This document shows positions 35,851-46,945 of a stretch of DNA of 64,000 nucleotides, one piece after another (within the stretch, counting starts at the first letter, position 1; every line of letters begins with the position of its first letter). Position numbers and translations under genes: made by a program. The stretch comes from Nematopogon swammerdamellus (lineage: Eukaryota > Arthropoda > Insecta > Lepidoptera > Adelidae), in the NCBI GenBank assembly GCA_946902875.1, contig OX336353.1:21295246-21359245 (forward strand), in the 5' to 3' direction. The notes under the pieces were generated by a model. It ran no database searches, was not told the origin of the DNA, and saw only the letters and a list, made by a program, of their open reading frames with translations.

Positions 35851-36279
35851 GCAGACACCCCGGTCGACTTGTGGCTTCCATGGAAGACATAGGCTGGCTG
35901 GGGTAGCTGGAGACTGCGGGGTTTTGCACGAAGGCCCCAACCAGGTGGGATTAGTTTGCAGGCCTAGAGCCAACCCCAAACCAAAACAACAAAACATGTA
36001 ATAGCGCGCGCTGCTTCCCTGTCCTGTGCTGAACTTAGTGATCCACAGCAAATACTAGTGGCTCTGTTCTTTCGAGTGCGCGAAGTTTCATTTTAAAAGT
36101 AAATTTATTGCTCATATAAATTATCTTGTAGTTTAGTATGCAAAACGTTGAAACCTTTTAATTTCACTGCAGAGCACAGCGCAAGCGCGGCGTCGGCCGC
36201 GTCGGTCTGTGTGTGTGTAGCTCATAAACTGTTACCTATATAGAGCTTAGGTTTCTCTTCTACCAACTTCTACCTCTGA

Positions 36280-36600
36280 AGCACAGACGTATCGTTGGGT
36301 CATTGCGCCTGTTTTATCGGTACTACTATGGCCTTTGCTGTGACGAACTTGTTTCCCTTATCCCTCCTCCTCCTGTTCGCCTTCGCCAAACATGCCATAC
36401 TCTCGCGGAACACCCCTTTGTAGTCGACAGAAAAGTTCTTCGAACTGCACGATTCTCTAAATCGTTCTTGTGCGGCACTGCAAAGGTGTGGAACGGGCTT
36501 CCAGGGAATATCTTTCCCCACTCCTACAATCCACGGATCTTCAATCGCGGGTTAATAGCCTTTCCCCAGCGACATTAGTCCACCTCCAAGCCGGACTGGC
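36280..36600 (+). pseudogene. LINE C-terminal fragment
   Basis: The + frame at 36303-36578 reads LFYRYYYGLCCDELVSLIPP and FSKSFLCGTAKVWNGLPGNIF, a diverged relative of the Jockey-like tails at 18.9 and 27.5 kb. Only the C-terminus remains. Confidence 0.75.
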
Positions 36601-36689
36601 ACCTCCTCGGGGGTGAAATTGGCTGCGCCTGAGGCTTCGACCTCGGACAGAGCCAACCAGTTCGGAAGCAATAAAAAAATTTCACAGAT

Positions 36690-37700
36690 CTCGTGCATTA
36701 CACGACCTTCGAGGTACATTGAAAATAAGCTCAACAAAATAAAAAAAAGTATTACATTTATATATATTTTAATATTTTTCAAAAACACAAGCAGCTTAAA
36801 AATGTATACTAAAATTTAGACCGAAAAAGAGATAAGCATGACATTATGTCTAACTAAAGTAACAATTTAATAAATATCAAATATAAAAATATAATAATAT
36901 AGGTTTGGTTAGGTTAGGTTAGGCTTATCATGTTTAGTTTAGGAGTTCCTATGGCTTCCTTCCGGCTCTATCATCAGGACCCCGGAAATCATATATGATT
37001 AGAGTACTTGCGAAGACAAATCCAACGAGCCCAAACACGATGGGCTTATCATGTTTAGTTAAGGAGATCCTATGGCTTCGTTCCGACTCTATCATCAGCA
37101 CCCTGGAAATCATATATGACTAGAGTACTTGCGAAGACAAATCCAACGAGCCCAAACATGGTGGATTTATCATGTGTGGTTTAGGAGTTCCTATGGCTTC
37201 CTTCCGGCTCCATCATCAGGACCCTGGAAATAACATATGACAAGAGTACTTGCAAAGACAAATCCAACGAGCGCAAACACAATGGGCTTATCATGTGTAG
37301 TTTAGGAATTCCTATGGCTTCGTTCCGGCTCCATCATCAGAACCCAACTAACAAAGTCACCCGGGGATCTGCAGACCCGCGATTAGATTTTTCACAATTT
37401 ATTTCATACATTTGGATATTTCTCCTATCTACGCTGTTGCACTTCCAAAAGTCGATTTCACACTCTCAGCGAAAATGCGAAAAATTTGAGGGACCACCAC
37501 AGCACGAACTATCATCGATAGACGAATGTTTCTTTTAAATGTAGCCCAAACTCCAAGTTTTTTTAATTTTTCGATATGACATTTAGTTTATGAGATATAT
37601 AAGAGATTTACCTCGAAAAAAAATTTAGAATTTTTCACCTTTTTGCATAAAAGATTTGTTTTTTTTTTTACTTTTTCGAAAAAATAATTCCATATAGCCC
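36690..37700 (-). mobile_element. Dispersed element with 121-bp units and TTAGG
   Basis: About 3.5 reverse-oriented units of the 121-bp family (CCTATGGCTTCCTTCCGGCT) lie at about 36930-37350. They are preceded by the TTAGG-bearing AT-rich segment (36840-36926) and followed by the 37.4-37.7 kb part shared with 9.3-9.6 kb. It is non-coding and sits in the intron between exons d and e. Confidence 0.75.
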
Positions 37701-38194
37701 TAACCGATACGCGTCTTTTGAGCCTTCAACCGCTCGCGTAGCTCCAGAACTCGCGACACCAGGACGGTTTCACACTCTCAGCGAAAATGGGTGGCTATAT
37801 ACTGAAGCGATCGAAAAAACATTTTCAATGTTAAAAAGTACAGCTACTCATATATCGGCAGCGAACAGCAGTCGCGCATGCCAGATATTCTGTTCTAAAC
37901 TCTATCAGTAACTAAACTGCTGAGATGGATATTTCGTGAGTTTCTCACATATACTTACTTATTAATACTACAAATGGATTCAATTATTCCGCGTTCTTGA
38001 GGAGAATAGCGTTCCATGGCTTATTGACGTGTATTCTGCATCTGTTTACTTCACAAATGTCAAAACAAAATTTACATTTGCCGCCATTTTGAAAAGTTAT
38101 AGCGTCGTCCAATAGGGTGATATTACTTTTGGCCCACCTTGTATTTGTATATAGTGAAGTGAAGGTGAGGGTGAGCTGTGTGAGGTGTGGACAG

Positions 38195-38434
38195 ATCTGA
38201 ACTACTGCGGCACCCACGAGCCCTGCCAGCACGGCGGCACGTGCGAGAACACCGCGCCCGACCAGTACCTGTGCACCTGCGCCGACGGCTTCTCCGGCGT
38301 CAACTGCGAGGTGGTGGACAACCCCTGCGCGCCCCTGCCCTGCCGCCACGCCGGCAGCTGCAGCGAGAGCGCCGAGCCGCCCGGCTTCCTGTGCGCCTGC
38401 GCGCCCGGCTGGACCGGCCCACTCTGCGACCAAG
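38195..38434 (+). CDS. Ser: Serrate exon e (EGF3-EGF4)
   Basis: A 240-nt exon after GTGTGGACAG and before CAAG|GTCAGT. It encodes 79 codons: EGF3 ([20 protein letters not shown], then [12 protein letters not shown]) and EGF4 ([17 protein letters not shown], then [14 protein letters not shown]). CGTHEPC and CENTAP are characteristic of Serrate/Jagged EGF3. Phases are 1 in and 1 out. The last part of the exon with its donor is tandemly repeated downstream (next entry). Only this first donor keeps the frame. Confidence 0.93.
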
Positions 38435-38792
38435 GTCAGTCCCACTCTGTACCCCGACTGTGTGCAACTGCGAGGTGGTGGACAACCCCTGCGCGCCCCT
38501 GCCCTGCCGCCACGCCGGCAGCTGCAGCGAGAGCGCCGAGCCGCCAGGATTCCTGTGCGCCTGCGCGCCCGGCTGGACCGGCCCACTCTGCGACCAAGGT
38601 CAGTCCCACTCTGTACCCCACCTGTGTGCAACTGCGAGGTGGTGGACAACCCCTGCGCGCCCCTGCCCTGCCGCCACGCCGGCAGCTGCAGCGAGAGCGC
38701 CGAGCCGCCCGGCTTCCTGTGCGCCTGCGCGCCCGGCTGGACCGGCCCACTCTGCGACCAAGGTCACTCCCACTCTGTACCGCTGTACCCCG
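38301..38792 (+). repeat. 164-bp tandem triplication of exon e end and donor
   Basis: Units start at 38301, 38465 and 38629 (CAACTGCGAGGTGGTGGACA). Each has the EGF4 part of exon e plus about 29 nt of intron with a CAAG|GT donor (at 38434, 38598 and 38762). 164 is not a multiple of three, so reading into copies 2 and 3 changes frame (no stop before about 38814). Copies 2 and 3 lack a good acceptor. They are probably unused exon copies. Confidence 0.92.
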
Positions 38793-38834
38793 CGTCCGAG
38801 CGGACACATATTAGTGCGCTAACGAAACAACCAT

Positions 38835-39180
38835 AATATTTGAACTCGCTAAGGAAAACACCAAGTTGAGTCGCTAACGATCGATTGGTGGAGAGTAGAA
38901 CAAACACTAGCCGGCGGCGGCGCGGCGGTGGCGGCGGCGAGGTGCTGCGCGCGGTCGCGAGGCTCGATCGAGCTCAACAGCTGAGCAAACTCCAAATTGT
39001 AGAATAATCTTGTTTGCTGAACCGTTTGTAGACAAATATGAAACGCGCTCGCGCCGCACCGCGCCGCCCCGCGCCGCCCCGCTCCGCCCCGCGCCGCCCC
39101 GCGCCGCCCCGCGCTGCCCCGCGCCGCCCGCGCCGCGTGGGAACTAGGAGCCCTGCGCCGCGTCCAGACAGCTGCACGCT
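38835..39180. repeat. GC-rich region with CGCCC minisatellite
   Basis: 39041-39140 is made of GCGCCGCCCC-type units. Open frames on both strands are Arg/Ala/Pro runs without protein character. Confidence 0.8.
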
Positions 39181-39479
39181 TCACTATTCCTCGTCCTCAT
39201 TCCTTTACGGTTTTTTTATTTGACTAGAGAAATTACCTTAGGCAATAAGTTCGCCCTTGCACTTACCACACATTAAGTTGCCTACTTAGAGTGTAATGCT
39301 ATTATTTTCCGTGTCTACTGTAGATTACTTTCTGGATCGTTCGTATGTAACTATGTCACGTAGACTCTCGGCCAGAGAACTAAATACTAGAAGTCGCAAA
39401 GTGCGATGAAACATAACATGTCGCCTATGCGTTAACAAATTTCGTTCGGATTCCACGTACAACTGTATCTTATTTCCTT

Positions 39480-39700
39480 TCTTACTTTACTAGGTGGTAT
39501 GGTTTAACTCGCACTAAATGAAAGGTCGGTCGAAACGGCTATGTTAGGAATACTATTTTAAGTTAGTGTTTTCCGTCCAGTTCAGTGTAGCCGACACGAC
39601 CAAAGGGATGCACTGATACATCGCCTACTTCACCAATGTGCTATGGGCTATCATCATGGATGTTGTAGGTTCCAGTTCCAGTGTCAGTTTCTATAAAAAC
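39480..39700 (+). mobile_element. SINE (family B) degraded 3' part
   Basis: TTTACTAGGTGGTATGGTTTA, the GAAAGGTCGGTCGAAACGGC segment and a final A run match the 3' half of SINE B with many changes. Confidence 0.65.
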
Positions 39701-40552
39701 ATTAAAAAAACAACTGTGCCTCCACATGTAATTTTCTTCATAACTAGATTGAAAGGAGTGCATTAAAAGCCATCGCATGCCACGCACGCTGTGGCTATAC
39801 TCGCTGCGCTCCGCACTCGCGTGCCGACTACGGACATGCGACGACAACGTGACCCGTACGTGTACATACAACACAAGCATCAGTCATTGTGTCAAATTAT
39901 GTAATACTTTTATAGAAACTGGCATTCACCGGTATAAGGGAAAACCGTTTAAAAGATCGTTTGCATCATATATAATATTTCAAACAGAAAACAATGTATC
40001 GTGCTGAATGGTTACAGTTCCGAGTATGTAACGGTTACGTGAATGAAAAGTGAATACTTGTGTTATATTATTTTTAATAATATTATTTGTTTATTTTATT
40101 CTGAAACGATGTTACATCTTGTTTTCAAAATTGTTATTTCTTGGTATGATGACGACGTTAACATTTTCCGATGTATTCGCAACCTTGAAAATTGTATGGC
40201 GCTACAATAAGCTCCATTTGAGTTTTACTAAATGAAAAGTAATTACATTTACAAAGAAAAAAGAAACGTGCCACGTTGAACAGACTTCCATCCCTATAAA
40301 TAGTATTAAATAATATTTTGATCTTGAGTAGATGGCGGTACAAAAGCACTCCTGAAAATGTATAGTGATGGACCCATTGTGCTTTTGTACCGTCTTCTAC
40401 TAAAATTTGGGCTATGAACTACGTCTATTATCCTGTAAATTATTCTATCCCGCGGCTCCGTTCGAATTAGAATAGGCTTCTCTCAGTTTGCGGAATTCTC
40501 CTGCCGAGCGCAGTTGGAATGAATAAGTAGGTACTGCGACGGCGGTAGTATC

Positions 40553-40751
40553 GCGCGAGTGCAGTGTGTGGTGGAGGAGTAACTCGTGTGTCGTGTTGCA
40601 GACGTGGACGAGTGTGCGTCGAACCCGTGCCAGCCCGGCGGCTCCTGCCACGACCTGGAGAACGCTTTCCGCTGCAGCTGCTCGCCCGCGTGGCAGTGTG
40701 TGGTGTGCGGTGTGTGGTGCGCGGAGGAGTAACTCGTGTGTCGTGTTGCAG
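40553..40751 (+). pseudogene. Truncated duplicate of Serrate exon f
   Basis: 40602-40696 repeats the start of exon f ([20 protein letters not shown], with P where exon f has H) and its TGTTGCAG acceptor, 150 bp upstream of the intact copy. It breaks off within SPAWQ and has no donor. A TAA at about 40729 follows in frame. The junction lies in a GCAGTGTGTGGTG match between exon and intron, so microhomology probably produced it. Confidence 0.9.
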
Positions 40752-40865
40752 ACGTGGACGAGTGTGCGTCGAACCCGTGCCAGCACGGCGGCTCCTGCCA
40801 CGACCTGGAGAACGCTTTCCGCTGCAGCTGCTCGCCCGCGTGGCAGGGCGCACTCTGCGAGGAAG
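40752..40865 (+). CDS. Ser: Serrate exon f (calcium-binding EGF)
   Basis: A 114-nt exon after TCGTGTTGCAG, ending GAAG|GTGAGT. It encodes one EGF repeat: [16 protein letters not shown], then [19 protein letters not shown] with a later aromatic residue is the calcium-binding EGF pattern. Phases 1 and 1 make it symmetric, so skipping or duplication would keep frame. It is the intact member of the 150-bp exon duplication. Confidence 0.93.
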
Positions 40866-40974
40866 GTGAGTGGGAGTTGGCAAGGAGGCGAGGGGCCTGT
40901 AGGAACGAATATGAATAAAAAAAATAAAATTCTAAACTGAAATGAACTTTAATGTAATATTAAAAAATATCATG

Positions 40975-41660
40975 GTTACCACAGCTGCTGTCAAACAGCT
41001 GACATATTAATATTGAAAAATACGAGTATTATAATTCACTTGATTTGTACAAGTTAACAAGTTAATAAAGCCAACTACAACATGGCGCAGCCGCCCTAAA
41101 GAGCCCTTGTCTCATCACGTCGTCGTCGTTCCAGACAAGTTAAACGTCAACACGTTCGGAACAACAATTACCAAATCATGGAGTTGTTTCATACATAAGC
41201 CGGCGTATTTATTACTAGAAGGTCGTAGAGGTAACGTCGTAGAAAATTACAAAAATTTTGAAAGCAACATTAAGATATTCTTTGTTGCTACAGAAAGTAC
41301 AAAAAAATCTGTTCCTGTACAATTAGCACACCTGAAGAATTTGTTGGGCACAGAGGCGTTGAAACTCTGCGAGTCTATTAAAAACCAGGAAACTGACGAG
41401 GAGGAGACCGTAGACAGCATCTTGGGAACCTTACGGCAACACTGCCTCCCAGAAAGAAACTAGGCGGCGGAGTTCTTCAAGATCTTGACACGGAAACAGG
41501 GCACCAACGAACCTTTTGAAATATTCTACGCACATCTACAAAAGAAAGCAAAATGCTGTAATCTTAAACATCTTAAACAAATTACTATCGGCTTACATAA
41601 CATTTTACTGCAAGAAAAACTACTACGTAATGGTAAACTGAATTTTTAAAGAAACAATCA
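40975..41660 (+). pseudogene. Ty3/gypsy-type LTR end, PBS and gag fragment
   Basis: An AATAAAGCC...ACTACAACA segment ends at 41082 and is followed by TGGCGCAGCCGCCC, which looks like a tRNA primer-binding site directly after a 5' LTR. A gag-like frame of 118 codons follows (41107-41460; e.g. NYKNFESNIKIFFVATES, LLGTEALKLC) and, after a stop, more gag-like residues to about 41640. Pol is absent. The element lies in the intron between exons f and g. Confidence 0.7.
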
Positions 41661-42160
41661 GTTACTGAAGATCAGTTCAGCTGGCACAGAAAATATGAAA
41701 ATAAGCTCAAGATGTCGAGGCTGTCATTTCAAAGAAGAAGGTCACTGGGAACAGAACATGCTATCGATGTGGAGTAGTCATGTTACGAGTCGAATACATG
41801 GACGACTCGAGTGACTCGAGTTGAAAACATCTATAACTCGAGTTGCTATTAAGGTTAACCGAGGTTAACCTAACATCTATAACTGAGCTGAATATAAAAA
41901 TTCACAGATTTCTGCACGAAAACATTAATGCAAAATTAAATACTTTATCGAAATGCAGACCGAACAGCGCAAATAGTGCAAATGCAAATATAACTGTTTG
42001 TTCAAAGCACAGAAGACGTCAGCAAAAATTGCTCTGCTTGCAGCTGATCCCTAATAAAATGCAGCTGGCTCTAATAAAATTACGTATTTTACCATTTATT
42101 TATTTATGGACTGATTTTAAATTTATATTTCATTGTATCTAGTCTAAGTGGTTTCTCGAT
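41661..42160. other. AT-rich, nothing recognised
   Basis: There are several near-repeats of ACTCGAGT and GGTTAACC in 41790-41880. No supported gene. Confidence 0.4.
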
Positions 42161-42164
42161 GGGT

Positions 42165-42810
42165 TAGTGTTTGAACCCCCAAAGAGATAGAAGAGATAGA
42201 AGAAAACTTGCATTGCCAAAAGCAAGATTAACTTTAATGAAAAGGGGCAATGAATATATGTCCATTCTAATCTTCAATGCATTACCAAATTATATAAGGG
42301 ATTGTCAATCAAAAAGTAGATTTAAAAATGAACTCAGGAAATTCCTACTAGAACGGCCTTTTTATGCACTTAATGAATTTTTCACAGAATGTAAATAGCT
42401 AAATGGTATTTTTTATTAATTTTAAATTTTTATTGAATGACAATTTTTTATTTTTTATTGAATGACGATTTTTTATTTTTATTGAATGAAATTTTTTTTA
42501 TTTTTATTGAATGACTATTGCATGTGTTTCTTGCAGCATAATAATGATAGGTTTCATAGTATTTATATTTACATTGCATTTATTTTTAAGGTTTTATATT
42601 ATTCTGATGCATCTCTTATTGAATTTGGCTTTTTGAACATTGATTTTATTGTATTTATGGGTTATTATGTTTTAAGGTTTGTTATTAATTAAGTAATTAG
42701 ATTAAAGATTATGTCATTTTATTTAGAATTGCTTGTAATGGATCGTCATGCCTTGTAATGTGGTGTTACCGACGAGTTTTTAAATAAATAAATAAATAAA
42801 TAAACAAACC
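42165..42810 (+). pseudogene. LINE ORF2 C-terminus and 3' UTR
   Basis: 42171-42398 encodes a LINE tail (RLTLMKRGNEYMSILIFNAL, SRFKNELRKFLLERPFYALN). An AT-rich 3' UTR with repeated TTTTATTGAATGA follows, and the copy ends in (TAAA)n at about 42780-42808. It is 5'-truncated and lies in the intron before exon g. Confidence 0.8.
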
Positions 42811-42885
42811 CCCTCTTATATACGTCCATGCCTGGTAGATAGAGTTGAGTGGAGATGTAGGTGCTCGTGTGTGTGTGTGTCGCAG

Positions 42886-43220
42886 ACGCAAACGAGTGCG
42901 AGGCGAGGCCGTGCGTGAACGCGCTGTCGTGCAGCAACACAGTCGGCGGCTACTCGTGCGCCTGCGTCGCCGGCTGGAGCGGCAAGGACTGCGACCGCAA
43001 CATTGACGACTGCACGGGCCAGTGCCTGCACGGCGCGACCTGCATCGACCTCGTCGACGACTTCCACTGCGCCTGCCGCGCCGGCTACACGGGCCGCCTC
43101 TGCGCCACCGACGTCGACGACTGCGCCTCCGCGCCCTGCCGCAACGGCGGCGAGTGCGTTGACCGTGTCGACTCCTACCGCTGCATCTGTCCCGTCGGCT
43201 TCACAGGCCTACACTGCGAG
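42886..43220 (+). CDS. Ser: Serrate exon g (three EGF repeats)
   Basis: A 335-nt exon after GTGTCGCAG, ending CACTGCGAG|GTATCT. It encodes three EGF repeats: one from DANECEARPCVNALSC, a second from NIDDCTGQCLHGATC, and a third from DVDDCASAPCRNGGEC to GFTGLHCE. The second and third have the (D/N)xDDC calcium-binding start. Entry phase 1, exit phase 0. Exit phase 0 fits the start of exon h at 48094 and also a possible 30-nt microexon at 43395. Confidence 0.94.
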
Positions 43221-43394
43221 GTATCTCCCTCTCCTAAACTAAGTCAACTAGCCTAGCATACGTGTTCCAACGCTCCTCTTACTTGTTCTGTTGTCCGACT
43301 ATTCTGGGCCTAACCGAAGCACGCACGTTTTATTTGTTTCAGCATCTACTAACGCACTAACGCACTAACGAGAGTGTAACGCTTTTTTGTTTAG

Positions 43395-43424
43395 CTGCTT
43401 GGATGTTCCGGCCGCTACTGCAAG
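43395..43424 (+). other. Candidate 30-nt microexon
   Basis: Thirty nt lie between TTTTTTGTTTAG and a GTAACG donor. They translate in phase 0 as LLGCSGRYCK and would fit between exons g and h without changing frame. Two extra cysteines would be added. No known Serrate counterpart was recognised, so it may be chance. Confidence 0.25.
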
Positions 43425-43466
43425 GTAACGCGTAACACCCTCGACCTCACCTATCCTATCTACTGT

Positions 43467-44213
43467 ATTGTTATACATTATTTTAAATCAAGTAGCTTTA
43501 CCCAGTTATGTGGCTCGACGTTTCGGGCCAAGCGTATGGCCCATCTTCATGAGCACTTTGCCTTGTGCGACGGTTGGCAGAGAACTGTCAGATCTCCGTC
43601 CGTCGTTGAAGATTGTAGGGGTGGCCAGTGCGGGTAGTTTCCGTAGACGAGGGTTCAGGTGCGTTGCGGATCTCGGCGGAGAGACAGAAGTCTGGAGTCA
43701 AGTCAGAAGAAGAACTGGTCTCCAACAAATCCGCAGTGTGTGATCACATGGACTCCGGAACGAACCACTGGATTAGATTCGATAGGTCAAAATTCTTGCG
43801 ACTGAAACACGACACGTCCCACGTCTCGTCCGAGAGTCCATCGAAATCAAGAAGCACGACAACTTCAACCGGGAGGACGCCTTCAAGTTGTCGCCGATGT
43901 GGAACCCAGTCATAGCGCCGCTCAAGAGAAGAAGACACGACGGACACGACCAGCCGGAAGTGGACACCGTCAGCGCCTTCTGTCTCTCCGCCGAGATCCG
44001 GAACGCACCTGAACCCTCGTCTACGGAAACTACCCGCACTGGCCACCCCTACAATCTTCGTCAACGACGGACGGAGATCTCACAGTTCTCTGCCAACCGT
44101 CGCACAAGGCGAAGTGCTCATGAAGATGGGCCATACGCTTGGCACGAACAGTCGAGCCACATAGCTGGGTAAAGCTGCTTGATTTAAAATAATGTATAAC
44201 AATACACAAATCA
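43467..44213. mobile_element. Fold-back element, about 230-bp arms
   Basis: The left arm (43467-43693, from TTGTTATACATTATTTTAAA) pairs with the right arm (about 43975-44213). The arms also contain frames such as the 43628-43915 one, which are mirror images and not genes. A central region of about 280 bp is unique. Confidence 0.85.
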
Positions 44214-44811
44214 ATACCATATATCCGCCTCCTAAAATCTACACTATCTCTCAGACTATGATGAAATCTAACCTATCTGTTCTATTCAGTGCTAATATTG
44301 TGTGAAAGAAATCTATCCGTAGACTCGCCGCCTCCTTGTTAAACACTATTTCCTAATCTTTCTAACGTGAGAGCTGTAACTTCGCTCCTACGGAACGTGT
44401 AGGTACCTAAGAAGGTACATTGTTCCAGAACACACATAGGTGAATAGCTGCGGAGCCTTCAAAACACACATTACACCATTCTAATCCACGACTAAGAATA
44501 TGCAAATGTATTACTATATTACAGAGTCGTCGAATCTCCTGTAAAATTACATACAGAACATCAACCTGGCATAGGCATATTGTTCTTAAACACACACTGG
44601 AACAGTATTTGTTAAGAAAAACATAACATTTTCTTGAATCGTCGAATGCTGAGCTGAAATTACACATAATACGTAGCTTTCGGCGACATTGTAGGCTTCT
44701 TCGTATGTAGTTGAACAAAACTGTAGGCAACCTTTGTTCCTTGCGAAAAAGACACGTGATGAATTCCGTCGAAACAATGTAATATTTATCGTTCCAGAAT
44801 AAGTATAAAAA

Positions 44812-45180
44812 AAAATTAAAACTGAAAAGAAAGAAACAAGTTCAGTACTTAGTCTAGAATTCTGTTAAGTTATATTGTATGACTACACCATTGAAATAGT
44901 TTCATGCATGATCGATACACTCATAAAACTAATAATAACCTCTAATGCGGAACATGAAGACTTTAACAGTCGGGACCCATAATTGGGAAAATCTCATCCG
45001 GTCTAGAATTTTTAATGGGTCCCGACTGTTAAAGTCGCTATATTCCGCATTAGAGTTTATTATTTGTTTTATATGTGTATCGATTATGAAACTATTTGAA
45101 TGGTGTAGTTATTCAATATTACTTAACAGAATTCTAGACTAAGTACTGGACTTGTTTCTTTCTTTCAGTTTTTATTTAAT
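44812..45180. mobile_element. Fold-back element with short loop
   Basis: Arms of about 165 bp (44812-44985 and 45012-45180) meet at a loop of about 25 bp. The outer ends are CTGAAAAGAAAGAAACAAG and its near complement. Insertions and substitutions between arms are few. Confidence 0.85.
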
Positions 45181-45241
45181 GTGATTTTTTTACGCAGTCG
45201 AGTTTTTTATTTTTTAAATTTACTTTTTTATTTTACACTTT

Positions 45242-45590
45242 TCAGTTAGGACTATAAAACGGTAAATTTCGCAATCTTGTCATTTCATTGAGGGAGTCAA
45301 TATCGTGGGGATTATTAAGTATCTTGCGGTGGTCTGAACTACTGATTATTAATCCATCTAGAGACCTAACCCGGCTCAAGGCTACATAGGCTTGACCTTT
45401 CGCAAAAATGCGTGAAGGTAAATGAACCACAGCTCGGTCCAAAGTAGTTCCTTGTAACTTATGTACAGTAACACCCCAGCACAATATCAATGGCAACATT
45501 TTTCGTTCTATTTTGCCCTGTCCACGAAGTGCATCGAATTCTGTCGTCGATGCCTCATCTCCTTCTTCCGTGTCCCTAGTTTCTGAGTTA
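45242..45590 (-). pseudogene. PIF1-type helicase C-terminal fragment (Helitron-like)
   Basis: The - strand frame reads CWGVTVHKLQGTTLDRAVVH, then KGQAYVALSRVRSLDGLIIS, the last helicase motifs (V-VI) of PIF1-family helicases. In insects such fragments usually come from Helitron Rep/Hel proteins. Only about 100 residues are present and no Rep domain was seen. A related PIF1 gene carried by another element type cannot be excluded. Confidence 0.8.
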
Positions 45591-45714
45591 ATTCATAATA
45601 ATTTGTATTGTCTGAGTTTTATTTTGTGTATGCTTATATATATTTACTATTTATTATGGATACTATATGGTTATAATATGTATATATACATATGTATATA
45701 TATACATTTTTGTT

Positions 45715-46085
45715 TTTGGCTGTGCTGTAGAAGGAGGCGGGTGGCAGGGGAAGTGGGGTAGGGGGTAGGGAGGGAGGGGGCAGAGGGGGGTTCGTTTTGG
45801 GGTATACCCACCCCGCGGAAGGGGAAGGGGGAAGTGGGGGAGGCAAAAATGTAATATGACTCAGTGAGGGGAGACGATGTATAGGAGGTGGTGCTATGCT
45901 AAGGGGGGGGGATAAGTATCTCCTGAATACTCCCCCCCCCTTCATTGGAGATATAATTATGCACTTTTCGGTACTTATCAGTTCACTACACAAAAAAGAA
46001 AATGGAGTGGAAAGAGAAGGGAGTGCAGCGGACGGGGCCTGCACTCCCTCCGCGCCTCCAGCTTATAAAAAACACTCTAGGGAAT
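45715..46085. repeat. G-rich low-complexity DNA
   Basis: Long runs of G with scattered A/T, including a C-run/G-run pair near 45903-45940. The Pro-rich frame on the other strand is composition-driven. Confidence 0.7.
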
Positions 46086-46817
46086 AGCCATACTTACAGG
46101 TTATGTCGGGGCGGTGAATATTGTACTAAATTTAAAATTTTACTAATATTTTAATACCTTTAAAAAAAAATTCTCCAAAAGTATAAGTCTCCGGCAAAAA
46201 ATTATTTATGCTAATAATTCCTTAGACCCTCACCTACCATTCCCAGCTACCAGCAATCTTCTACTAAACCCGCCTCTTCTACAAACAGCGCACCATTGTT
46301 TTTTTGCGCATTATTTAAGAATTTGTTTTGTTGCACCTATCCTGGTTTTATATGTAATAAAAAGGGTAGACTGGTGGAAAATGTCATAGGCATTAGATAT
46401 TAAGTGCTACCTTTCTTTACGACTTTATGTGCAATAAACGTTTTTTGATTTGATTTGATTTGAACTTTATCACAGCTCTATTATAAATTATAAGTATTGA
46501 AAATTTAAGTGAGAATGGTTGCTAACCAAATTTAAATTGTTATAGATCCTAATTGGTTATTCGAAATGAAAAATGGTAAGAGAAAGCTAAAGATGATTTT
46601 GAAATACCTATTCAATGATACCCCACTTAACATAGTTAGTCAAATTTAATTTTTTTCTTTTTTACAAGATGGCGTCTGTTGTCGTCATATGGAATTTTGA
46701 TTAATGTTTGCTTGATTAATGCTTTAGTGACACTCGCAAGATTAAGAAAAATCGATTGACGTAAGAATCATCAAAATCAGCCCACGCGTTTGGTCTCTAG
46801 AGTGCCACAAAGGAACA

Positions 46818-46945
46818 AACATGCATACATACATACATACATACATACATACATACATACATACATACATACATACATACATACATACATACATACATAC
46901 ATACATACATACATACATACATACATACATGCATACATAGGCTGA
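46818..46945. repeat. (CATA)n microsatellite
   Basis: About 32 units of the tetranucleotide CATA, nearly perfect. The Met-Tyr-Val-Cys repeat frame on the - strand is an artefact. Confidence 0.97.

Noticed and set aside
43628..44172. Several 90-106 codon frames on both strands
   Set aside because: They lie in the arms of a fold-back element and mirror each other.
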